Assembly (NCBI GenBank): GCA_000469685.2
Contig: LS997563.1
Coordinates: forward strand, 3,669,281-3,733,280
DNA: 64,000 nucleotides
Reading direction: 5' to 3'
From: Haemonchus contortus
Lineage: Eukaryota; Nematoda; Chromadorea; Rhabditida; Trichostrongylidae
Shown here: positions 25,188 to 35,000 of the stretch, one piece after another
Layout: every line of letters begins with the position of its first letter
Position numbering within the stretch: position 1 is the first letter of the stretch
Translations under genes and position numbers: made by a program
The notes under the pieces: model-generated
The model's database searches: none
Told to the model about the DNA's origin: nothing
The model's input: the letters and a program-made list of their open reading frames with translations, nothing else

Positions 25188-26001
25188 GTTCAATAGGTTT
25201 CGCTTCTCGAATGAATCACAGTGTATCTTAGGCGTTTCATCAAGAAACACAGGTCATCATATGTAGTTTTGTAGCGGATTAATACATCTTTGCTATTGAT
25301 GTTAACAGAGGTTTCTCGGCATCTTACAGTCTTCTCTGTATCCGGAGACTGCTCAATTTAATAACATCGTTTTCACTTAGGCAACTGACCACATGGACTT
25401 GTGCACAAAGCCCATGGATAGCATCGTGGATAGGAACATATAGGAACGCCCTATTAAATGTCAATCGTATTTTTAGTTATTCCGTTTCTAGTTGCCATGA
25501 GGACCCTTCGGCGACAGGAAATATAATACATAGAGCCCCCTCCTCCTCAGACTGAATTTCCAACCAGAAGAACAAGTAGCTGGTTTTGGAGAGGGAGGAG
25601 GGTGGAAAATCCGTGTTGTAAACCAATGTAGACCTAACCGAGTAGAAAGTGGTGGTCATTGGGGAGGTTTCCCTCTCACCCAGTGCGTATTACTTTGTGA
25701 TCAATTCGCGACTTCCTCATGACGCCTACCCAAAGCAGCGCTTGGCGACTTCCTCCTTGTTTTCTAAAGGGTTCGCATGAAGTTTCAGCTATAACTACTC
25801 CTACGCACATCTGTTCTTTCCAAAACCAACACAGAACAAGTAGTTTGCCTCTTAGAGTTCTACAATGAAGGTAGGGGCGTAGCTACTGAAGAAAGTTATC
25901 TAGCGATACACACCTATACAAAGGGAAGGTTGCCCCTCGTTGAAACGGACTCATCTGTTATTTAGTGTTGGCGTTGTCTCACGAACATGAATTGTAATGA
26001 A

Positions 26002-26023
26002 GGTGTGGGTGTGGGTGTGGGTG
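26002..26023 (+). repeat. (GTGTGG)n microsatellite
   Basis: Short run of GTGTGG-type units. No gene nearby. Confidence 0.9.
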
Positions 26024-26599
26024 CTGAAGAATACTTTTTTAATGAGTACAATTAGAAAATTTTTGAGAAGCACTTCGATCCAGTGATCAGAAAAATATTC
26101 TGAGAATGAAATCGCTAACAAGGAAGTTTATGTTGAGCATCAGGTAAATCACTCAAGCGAGTACAATCATTTGTCATACATTGATACTGGGATGTACTTC
26201 ATCTTTCAATGCTGCCCGGCACCAAGCACTTCGCATGACTCGTGCGGAATTGACTGTGAAGATTTTTTTTCATACTAATCATTTGCTGGAAAGGACTTCA
26301 GCCCTGATGTGGGAGAGTGAGGTCAATTGATTCATCATGAACGAACACTTTCATTGCCATAAATTGATCCAATGTTAGGGAAAGGTGTCGGGAAAAATGT
26401 CCCGGACTGGGGTATCACAGAAAAACTGGAACTCAGCTGCTAGGAACGCAGGGTGAGGTAAGGTCCGGGCTTCAGGATTCGATTATGGATGCCATACTAG
26501 GACAGGGAAGCGATCAAAATGGAGTGAGATTAGGTGAGCGCTTGTCTTTTTTTTTACATCAAGAATGAAAATTATAACTTTTTTGTCCTCAAGGCATCT

Positions 26600-27065
26600 G
26601 CAGCGACTGTCTACAGTTGTTACTCACCTGCCCGCTAATGAATGACTGCACCTCACCCTTGTTAGAACCGCTCATGATCATTGGTGCTTTTGTTTCTCAA
26701 GTAGTAATCAAGTGAACGAACAGGCGGAGTTGCTGTTGCAAACCAGAACAGTCAGGACAATGGAATGGCGGAGGAGGCTCCAGAATAATAGTAATGTTTG
26801 GTTTTCATATGCGGAGGTAGTGTAGTGGCAAGTGGCCCATTATAACACAAGCATGGTCGCAGATTGAAAACCCGGACCGATTCGTCAAGGCCAATCAAGC
26901 CTTTCATCCTTCAGAGTCGCTTCTTTTGTAAGAGACGCCTGAGAGGATGAAAGCACTGACTTTAACATCGACTGGTCACCAAAAGACATTGTGTGGGCCA
27001 CATACGCATTCAACATGCCATTACGATTCTGAAGGAAGACGAGTGCGGGGCGCATGCCTCGGACC
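26600..27065 (+). repeat. Composite repeat: leader plus SINE (copy 6), paralogue of 21005-21480
   Basis: Leader TGCAGCGACTGTCTACAGTT...GATCATTGGTGCTTTTGTTT, then the SINE head GCGGAGGTAGTGTAGTGGCA at 26811, the body (CCAATCAAGCCTTTCATCC, GAGAGGATGAAAGCACTGAC) and the tail (GTGTGGGCCACATACGCATT, GAGTGCGGGGCGCATGCC). The similarity to the first copy extends through leader and SINE as one unit. Confidence 0.8.
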
Positions 27066-27453
27066 TATCTTTGATGCCATCGAAACCAAGCGCCGGCTTG
27101 TCCTCTCTCGTAGGCACGTCGCCTTTTCAATCGGAGAATGCGATGACTCGATTACATTTCTTTCGAGGTCACTTCCTCTCGGATAACGCGCCCTTGTACT
27201 CGTATATGCGCCAGAAGACCTTTTCCTACGGATACAATAACTCTGAAATCATATAACTGTAGGATTTCGACTTTCGATTAGCCATGAGAAGGGATCGCTT
27301 ATTCCTGTTTCTAAATTCTCCGTCTGAAGGGCAGCTCAAGAAACTTTGGACTCCTAAGGTGACTTTTGAGAACCAGAAGTATACTCACAGAAGGTTTGAG
27401 CAGTTAAGGTAGTGCACAGGGTTATAGTATCGAAAGGGAGTTCTTGTGGTAAG

Positions 27454-27902
27454 GGCACAGTTCACGATGAAAATGGTTTCTGAGATTTCCCTATAATACG
27501 AATTCGAGGCTCCCCATTATACCATACCGCTGTTATAAAGTCGAAAAACGTCATGGATAGGGCACAATAAGGGGCCAGAGATTGTATCGTGTGTATGTCA
27601 CACCCATAGTGGACGAGTTTCAGCGACTTCGTAGAGGCTCCACTATCTCAGGAGACTCCCACGTATGAAGTTCAACAACTTTTAAGCTAAGCAAGTTAAA
27701 TTTCGTCCAAACACCCCTTACATGCCATTACCGTCAAGGTGATCTCGTGCAACCTTACTGCCACTACTTTTGAAAAGCCTTAAAGTTAGAGAAGGCGAAT
27801 TTCTCGCTTTCTTCGCAACCGATGTGCTGCCTCTACATCAACAATTCCACTTTTATACCTGAAAATGGTATCTCAGAATTATCGTGAACTGTGTCTTTAA
27901 AG
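27454..27902. repeat. MITE with GGCACAGTTCACGATGA inverted ends
   Basis: Starts GGGCACAGTTCACGATGAAA and ends TTATCGTGAACTGTGTCTTT, which are clear inverted ends. The interior (TTATACCATACCGCTGTTAT, GGCACAATAAGGGGC, GTGGACGAGTTTCAGCGAC, AAGGTGATCTCGTGCAACC) matches 34576-35000 closely. Non-coding, 449 bp. Confidence 0.75.
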
Positions 27903-27994
27903 AGAAGGCAAGAAAGTACTATGGGTATGGGGTGGTAGATGTGGATTCAAAGAGAATTTAGGCTAGGCATTCCAGGCGACAAACATCGAAAACT

Positions 27995-28000
27995 TTTATT
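27995..28000 (-). promoter_or_regulatory. Candidate poly(A) signal of gene C
   Basis: AATAAA on the minus strand about 295 bases past the gene C stop. Positional evidence only. Confidence 0.3.
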
Positions 28001-28293
28001 ATTTATGATATTAACGGACATCCTATGCAGCATGAGAAATCAATGAAAAAAATAGCATGATCCAACGAAAAAGAAGATAACAAATAGCAATATCCTACAA
28101 ATAAACTTAAGTCAAGTTCTTGAGGGCGTGATATTACGACTTAAAAATGAATTGAAGCTCATTCGAACTCTACGATTAAAAACTAGCAGTAGAAGTTTGC
28201 GAAAATACAGTTTCAGGTTTGAAAATGCTTTTCAGGTCTTCGTTCACCGATAGCCTTTCAGAATGGAGAGCTTCAATAGCTTCAACGTTTCCT

Positions 28294-31200
28294 TCACAAA
28301 GATACTGTCCACACAGAGGCAGTTGGCGCTCTCCTGGTATTGGAGGTAACAGTTGTAACTCCTGTTCTGGTTGCTGTAACTCCAGTTCTGGTTGGTTCAA
28401 TACGTGTGCGCCGTTTGGATTTCTTTTGAAAGAACTTCGTCAGAATAGCCTGTTTGATATCTCGATGAGCCATAGCAAATATGAATGCATGAGAGAGTCC
28501 AGATAATGTGGCACATGTTCCGACGAAAAATGAGATCTCGTCCAGTATCTGAAAACAGTTGATTTCTCGGGAAAAATGAGCTCACATAGGCTTATCTCAT
28601 GTCGAAAATTATTAGATCATACACCAAAGACCAGTGATTAACATGGCATATGTTCAGCTTCACCATCATTCATGAAGCTAACGCTATAACACTAGTGAAA
28701 CTTACTGGAAGATGTACAATGGTTCCAAGACCATTCAAGCCTCCTGGTACAACACCCATTAAAGCTGACACAAGCAAGATGTATATTGATACGCGGTTCG
28801 CCTGAAAGTGTATGAATTTTCCCCTTTTCCCTGCACATTCCCCTGCACATGGTCATATTGTAACATACTTTCAGCATCTTACGTATTCTGAATGGCGAGA
28901 ATATTTGATCAGTTTGAGATAGATCAACAATTTACTTGATGATAAATGATATTCACAGATAGTACTGAATTTTGTGCCTTGGACAGAAGTAAGCAGTCCC
29001 CCTTACACTGTTATAAACATGAGAGTACAGTAGACATGGTGATGTTTATCAATGCTTAGAAAACTCCATCTTAATCTTCCAAAGTGAACAGTGTTGGGTG
29101 ACTAAATTCGGCTTGCATCGGATGTCGGAACGGTGCTCGATTACTTCGTCTGCTCGGTCTCGTCGTGGGTCCAGTCACAGGAAATCGCTCGATATCTCTC
29201 TTATATACAGTGTCCAAGGAGTAAATGTAAAGCTCGTTTTCTACTTTGATAGCGGTTGCGATTTCCTTGAATATGTTGATACAGATGATGCTCCCTTGAA
29301 TGGTTTGCCAGACCCGTTTCACTATTTCTAGCCCAAGCTTTTGTTAGCCGTCCCCCACTCAAAACAAGTACTTTGCAATCCAAGCCGACTGAGCATTATC
29401 CTTTGAATAGGAGCCGGAAAACATGTAGAAACCTTGGCTTGGAACAACTAATCCATAGCTTCATCTGTTGATTCCTCCTTCTCCATTTCAATCAAAAAAG
29501 CTTCTAGGAAGTATGACTTTGGGAGATCTGATCGCTGAAGCGGACTGGGGTTTATCATTTCCAATGTCACAACGAAGTGACACTGAAAAATGAGACAGTC
29601 AAAAGTATGTAGATGCTTCCAACACGCTCTTCACGCTATCATTTGTTCTCAGAGATTGAAGGGATCTATCAAAAAAAATTGGAAAAAATTAATTTTGGCA
29701 CTCTTCTTCAATGGAAACGCTTGACCGTTTACTCATGCAAGGGGATAGAAAGTTTGATGGGACATGCGATGGATGTGGTGGGACATTAAAAAGTCGAAAA
29801 GCCGTCTGATATCTCCATCTCACTCTTTTACCGTATAAGCACCTCTCATTTTAAAGGCACCGTTCGCGATGATTCCATGGGCGGGTGTGTCGATGACGTG
29901 CCCGCCTCTCATTAGAAGCCACGTCTGACTGTCTGACGTGACATCGAATGAGAGGCGGACACGTCATCGACACACCCGCCCATTAAATCATCGCGAACGG
30001 TGCCTTTTAATTGTGCTGTGTACATGCACCGTAATGTCATGTGTGTATTGGAATCCTTATCTACCGCTAACCACTATGGAACTTTACAAAACGAGGAACA
30101 CTATGAACTATACGAGTTCAAAAAAAGAAAAACCAACACTCTTATCAATTCTGTGGCTGTTCTGTCTTTCAATTTGGGTTGACAAGAAGGATCTGTTCAA
30201 GCCTTTCCAAAGGTAATACAGTATGACAAGCGTCAGAAGGCACGATAGCAAGTTCATCATCAAGTTCGAGAGGCCCCAGTATGCACGAAATACCTAAAAG
30301 AAATTTGAAATGTACAATAATTTGATTGTCGGAAAGTGTACCGTACCTCATTTGTGAAACAACCAAACGAGTTGCAATACGGTAACCTTCGAATGGTTAC
30401 TGTAAGTTGAAGGACGACCCAGTCGATAAAAGCCAGAAGGATCGCAAAGACGAACGCTCCAATTGTCCATCTATAAAGGGAAACGGCTATGAAAAATGTC
30501 TGACTGCCGGACGTATTTGTTTGGGTGACTCTTGCTCTGCAGAACAGCTGAGGTGCATCTATTTTACTCGTTGGTCTTAAATTAAAAAGTATACTTACTC
30601 TTTCCCGCTCACATTAAAAGTTCTTGTTCAAAGTAAAAACGGCCACTTAAATATATCCCTTTTGGCGACCTTTTCCCTCAATTCTAATATTCCTTCGAAA
30701 GAAATCAGAAAAAGGCTCCAAATTTTTGGCAGCACGAGATTCCTTGTGTACTTATCTTACTGGTGCTCTGGTACCAGGCTCGTCTGGGAGGGCAAAAGCA
30801 CTGATTGTACACGGACTGCCACCAAAAATCATTGCTTAGGCCACATATGCATGGGAGACGGGCCTTAGGAACGATTTTGGGTAATCGATTCGCCGCACGC
30901 GGCTGTCGCGGACTTTTTGTTCGCCGTTAATACAGATCTAGCGTTCTTCATACAGCTCAACCGATATGCGATCATTATTTTATGCATATTCTACTATTAG
31001 TACTTTTGTTCTTGTATTTTTTACCTACCGCTGCATCCTGCTACATTCCTTCGCGCGCGACGCCCCTCTCTCCGCGACGCGACCATTTCGTTCCTAACGC
31101 ACCACACTCCATATGCATACATTATGTCACCGCGATTCTGAATAGGAGTCGGATGCGTGGAAACGTTCGATTGCCATTTACAATCACGGTGACTTAATGA

Positions 31201-33993
31201 AGGACCAATGCAATGGTTTCCCGTAGCAATCGATGCACAAGTCAGTGCTTTTGCCCTCCCAAGCGATCCTGTATCCTTCGTCCTATGTATATCCTAAACT
31301 CTCGAAACAAACTAGTCGTTTCCACCAAGTCTTATGAAAAGGGTCTTTTTCTCTCGACACTAGGTAGGACTAGGCCTAATGGTAAGCGCAATGGAGCATT
31401 TGATGGAATTCAAAACGATTATCAATCCTATTGTGTTAATAGAAGGCTCTGTACTCTGAAAATTGTTGTTTTACCCTTGCCTGTTATTTATTGTCCCTTC
31501 TCAATTTTTTCCTTCCATTTTATTATCTCTCTGACGATCTATTCTTTTGAGAATAGAAAAAGAATTATCAGAAGCTATTGAAAGTTAGCTTATTCATAAT
31601 ACTAGGTTGAGTAAAAACTTTTGATCGGCTTTTCAATCTTCACTTTAAAAAGTCTTATTCCCATTGAAAAAGGATCTCAATTAGTAATATAGTCTCTATC
31701 ATTGTGCTGAACATACGTCTAACGAACCGGCAGTTTCTTGACTCCTGAAGCCTACAAGGATGGCGGCCGCGATTCGAAAAAGCTGGAGATCTCATTTTTG
31801 AGCTCCGGGCAGTCATCAAAATTTCTATCGCGGAGGTGATGTTTCAGAGCAAGAAACAAATGGTAATCAGACGGAGCGAGACTTCGCGAATAAGTAGAAT
31901 GGGTTACCACTGCCCATCTAAGTTCGGCAATTTACTGACAAAATAATTTCGCAACATGCGGTTGAGCGCTGTCGTGAAAAAGGCAAACATTTTCACGCTG
32001 CGGACGCTTTCTTCGAACAACGCCGACCAAACTCTGTAGCTGAAAAGCGCAAATCTCTGCGGTCACGGTGGAGCCCTAAGTAAGTTATCCAGTGTAGAGC
32101 ATTCCCTGAGAATGTCCACCGACGACACAGTAAAACCTTCCTCGGACATAGTCTACTTCTCTGCTAGTCTTGGAGGTGCTTCGTCACGAGGCACCCGTGG
32201 GCTGAGATACGATGACCCTTCTGGATGCGCCACAGATATTTGCTGCAGCCGTCGGTGGATTATGCCCTTACAGTAATTCGTGATAGACGATAGCTCTCAG
32301 ACAGCTTCGGACGCCAGTTGAAGGTTGAAGTCATTTTTGCGAAGCACTTCCAAGGGGATGCTTATATATCCTTTTAAAAATACAGGTTAGGCATCGGTCT
32401 ACCATAACCCATTACGAAGTCCTTCCGAGCGGTCCCACGAAAAAAGGGACCAAGGTCGATCAAGACTTTTTACTCAACCTAATATAAGCATGAGCTCTTG
32501 TCCTTGCTTAAAATGATTTTCCTCTTGATAGAGAACTTCCAATTTACTGTGGTTTCACAGATGCATTTCGTAGCTTTTATGATGATGGACTGAACCCATA
32601 TATTCCTATAGGAAGGCTGCTCACGCACTTAAAGTGGGCGACTTCCTCTTAAAGAGTTATGGATAATCTTTACCAAGAATGCTCTAAAAAAGCGGCAGTT
32701 GAGTCACTGTTTTCCTACTACAATCGGCCTTGGATTTCCAAAGAGACGAGGCTAAAACTATGCGATAGCATGAGAGCCTTCCGAATTCTTCAAAAATTAT
32801 TGATGGATTTTCGAAGTACTTACACTTACTTACTTTGGTACAACATATTAAATGAAGCAATGAACTTACATTCGTTTTGAACGTTTGTAGTACTGCATCG
32901 GAAAGCACAACGCTATTATTCGATCGACAGCGATTGCAGTCGTAATCGTACATCCTGATTTCATCAAAGCTGCCGATGGCCCCGCAAGTGGAACTATCAC
33001 CCATGGGTCGTAGTCTAGTGGAATATCTGCAAATATATTAACTTTAGTAATAATTGATTATAAATATAATATTTATTACTTCGGGCAGAGGTGGTGTAGT
33101 GTCAACTGGTGCACTATCACACAGGCATAGTCACAGGTTCGAAGGTTCAAGGTTTTCCGAGTCGACATCCGCCTGGGCCAATCAGGCCTTCCATCCCACT
33201 GGAGTTGGTTAATTGGTACCAGACTCGTCTGGGAGGAGAAAAAAACTGAGTTGTACATCGGGTCGCCACCGCAAGTCATTGTATAAACCACATACGCATT
33301 CAATATGGGGAGCATCCCTTGGACGGGGTGGATTAACGCCTGAAAACCTTATACTTTAACCTTTCTTTTTTTGTTTCGTAGCATTTAGTGAAAATCTCCA
33401 AAGTGAGCAGCTGTGGAGGAAAGATGTGGAAATGTTTTATCAGGGTGAAACCTCAGAACTGGGTTCTTGTGAACTTCCCTCAAATAAATTTCAAGCCGTT
33501 TTCAATAGTTTGTTTGAAATTGGTTGGATATTTTAGGATAAAGAAATGTCTTCGAGGTTCACCCAACTAACCCCATTGAAATGGAGTTGCTGTCACTTAA
33601 CTCAGGGGACTGCAAACTCTCGGTCACACTGATCGTTGTTACTAAGAATATCAGGCCAAGCGGACCCTCTACTCATGTACATTCAAAAAATAGGGGATTT
33701 TGTCAAATACTGCAGCCTTATAAATGTTTCGGTCTACGAAAAGAAGATGGCTTCTTAGATGACTCACCATCTGGTTTAGTTCCGGCGATCAGAATGATCA
33801 GATAAGGAAATTGTAGAACTGCGTAAACAAAGTCGATGAATGCAAGCGAGATGAGAAGAATCAAGTTGTCATTGCGAATCAGCCGTTTTGATGTGCACCA
33901 AGCAAGTAACACAACAAAATTCGCAGTAATTTGAAGGATACAAACAATCAGGAGGAATATGTCAACGTAAAGACAAATACTATTAGTGATCAT
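28294..33993 (-). CDS. Gene C: nematode 7TM chemoreceptor (srbc-like), six exons, intact
   Basis: Closest relative of gene B. Exons on the minus strand are 33993-33768, 33026-32870, 30470-30347, 30293-30138, 28801-28706 and 28548-28294: 1,014 nt, 337 aa, no stop. The ATG is that of MITNSICLYVDIFLL. TM3 ends AVDRIIALCFPMQYY. Loop 2 carries PYCNSFGCF. TM6 begins [20 protein letters not shown] and TM7 begins [20 protein letters not shown]. The donor of exon 4 (AGT then GTTGGT) is weaker than in A and B. The cytoplasmic tail is the longest of the three, with a duplicated RTGVT motif. Introns hold a SINE, a MULE-like element, a mariner and a 161-bp palindrome. Family assignment tentative. Confidence 0.82.
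29850..30010. repeat. 161-bp palindromic MITE (intron 4 of gene C)
   Basis: Arms of about 65 bases: the left begins TTAAAGGCACCGTTCGCGAT and the right ends ATCGCGAACGGTGCCTTTTA. Inner arm sequence TGTCGATGACGTGCCCGCC pairs with GGCGGACACGTCATCGACA. The loop is about 25 bases (GTCTGACTGTCTGAC region). The ends resemble the GGCACAGTTCACGATGA MITE family, so this is probably a compact snap-back derivative. Confidence 0.9.
30772..30852 (+). repeat. tRNA-derived SINE, left part (copy 7), split by an insertion
   Basis: GGTACCAGGCTCGTCTGGGA, GGGCAAAAGCACTGATTGTA, CATTGCTTAGGCCACATATG. The SINE resumes at about 31110 after the 257-bp element. Confidence 0.75.
30853..31109 (+). mobile_element. MULE-like miniature element, 257 bp, copy 2, nested in a SINE
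   Basis: Flanked by a perfect 9-bp direct repeat CATATGCAT (30844-30852 and 31110-31118). It has exactly the same length as copy 1, starting GGGAGACGGGCCTTAGGAAC and ending AACGCACCACACTC. Inverted ends are visible around TTAGGAACGA (start) and TCGTTCCTAA (end). The internal short ORF from the ATG at 30982 encodes a signal-peptide-like start, [20 protein letters not shown], followed by LSPRRDHFVPNAPH, closely matching copy 3. Confidence 0.88.
31110..31205 (+). repeat. tRNA-derived SINE, right part (copy 7 continued)
   Basis: CATATGCATACATTATGTCA, CGCGATTCTGAATAGGAGTC and GGATGCGTGGAAACG continue the SINE interrupted at 30852. The junction reads through once the 257-bp element and one target copy are removed. 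Confidence 0.65.
31602..32483 (-). mobile_element. Internally deleted mariner, third type (intron 2 of gene C)
   Basis: Ends CTAGGTTGAGTAAAAACTTT and AAGACTTTTTACTCAACCTAA (20 bases of it inverted) with flanking TA. The minus strand keeps mariner catalytic-core motifs CLFHDSAQPHVAK and SLAPSDYHLFLALKHHL, separated by stops. At 882 bp it is shorter than an intact mariner. Its ends differ from copy 1 after TTAGGTTGAGT, so it belongs to a different lineage. Confidence 0.87.
33085..33358 (+). repeat. tRNA-derived SINE, near full-length (copy 8), intron 1 of gene C
   Basis: Head GCAGAGGTGGTGTAGTGTCA and B box GGTTCGAAGGTTCAAGG (small duplication), then GCCAATCAGGCCTTCCATCC, AATTGGTACCAGACTCGTC, TTGTACATCGGGTCGCCACC, CATTGTATAAACCACATACG, and a tail AACGCCTGAAAACCTTATAC followed by TTTAACCTTTCTTTTTTTG. 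Antisense to gene C. Confidence 0.85.
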
Positions 33994-34027
33994 ATTGCCG
34001 GACAGAAGCAAATCTGACGCCCTGTTT

Positions 34028-34240
34028 TCACCCAGCTACCGTAACCTCTCAGAGCGTTACGGTTGGGATATTGGATAACGTTAAGGCCAGTAAGGCGGAG
34101 CTGTATGATACCATCTTGTTGTTCATTTCCGCTTGTAACTCATTAGTTCGTCAACACCTCGAATTGTTCAGACATTCGTCGAACTGGAAGATTCTAATGA
34201 TTTATGACGAAGTTACTGGTGAGTGAGTATTGGTCTGAGG
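34028..34240 (-). promoter_or_regulatory. Conserved upstream block of gene C, shared with the relic receptor
   Basis: It lies directly 5' of the gene C start codon (minus sense). It aligns by eye with 43788-43990, upstream of the relic copy: ACCGTAACC, GATACCATC versus GGTATTATC, and GACTGGAAGAT-like GAACTGGAAGATTCTAATGA versus GACTGGAAGATTGTAATGA. It contains an inverted pair, ACCGTAACC and GTTACGGTT. It may be promoter and 5' UTR, or simply part of the duplicated segment. Confidence 0.5.
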
Positions 34241-34575
34241 CAGCGATTTCTCATTGTTTTTGCAGACGTCTGATAATATTTGAAATGAAGTGGCAAAATA
34301 GTAAAAACAGAGATCTTTGAAAAAAGGGTATACAAAAAAGGACATTGTTTCTATCACTAGTTGTAGTACACTTATACTTCAATTAAAACTCCCACCCTTA
34401 GTGGGATTGTTACACCACAGGAGGATTTGAGGCTCAACTTATTACACCTTTAAAACCTCACCTACTTTCTGATAGTTCAATGCAGTTACCTAGAACTGAG
34501 CCCCATGATGTGGTGATGGCATGATTTTTCCTAGATAGAAATCCAGCCACTGCAACTTAGGAGGGATTATTGCCT

Positions 34576-35000
34576 CGAAGGCACAGTTCATGATAAATTT
34601 CATGACGATTTTTGAGGGTTTCCCCTAGAGTGAATTCGAAGCTCTCCCTTATACCATACCTGCCGTTATAAAGTAGAAAAACCTCTTGAATAAGGCATAA
34701 TAAGGGGCTTTAGATTGTTTCGCTTAAATGCCACATCCATCGTGGACGAGTTTTGACGGCTTTGTAGAGACTGCACTATCTCAAGAGACTCTCATGTATC
34801 AAGTTCAAACAACTTGCCATAACCCATAACGATATTGAAAGGCAATTTCGGCTTGTTGTAGTCAGCTCTTCGCAATTGGCGCAAGTTCAATCTCGTAAGG
34901 ACAGCCCTTACATATCACTTTCGTTATGGTGATCTCTCACAACTTCTACTTCCACTACACCACTTGCGGAGTGGATCAGCTAATTTGGCTGAATCTCCAG
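34576..35000. repeat. MITE, related to 27454-27902, right end unclear
   Basis: Begins AAGGCACAGTTCATGATAAA; the interior CTTATACCATACCTGCCGTT, GGCATAATAAGGGGC, CGTGGACGAGTTTTGACGG and GTTATGGTGATCTCTCACAA matches the other copies. The expected CTGTGCCTT end was not found near 35000. Confidence 0.65.

Larger units (their letters stand above)
19618..28293. other. Spacer between genes B and C, repeat-rich
   Basis: No supported gene. The stretch contains MITE-like repeats near 20280-20670 and 22130-22500, a composite repeat pair (21005 and 26600), a MULE-like element (21520-21776), SINE fragments (24530-24725), a (GTGTGG)n run at 26002-26023 and a MITE at 27454-27902. The GC-richer block 23040-23480 (TTCGCGGCACTGCCCGATTT) was not recognised; its short overlapping ORFs look like chance. 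Confidence 0.55.

Noticed and set aside
31213..31581. 122-codon open frame on +
   Set aside because: Lies between SINE and mariner debris within an intron of gene C and shows no domain.
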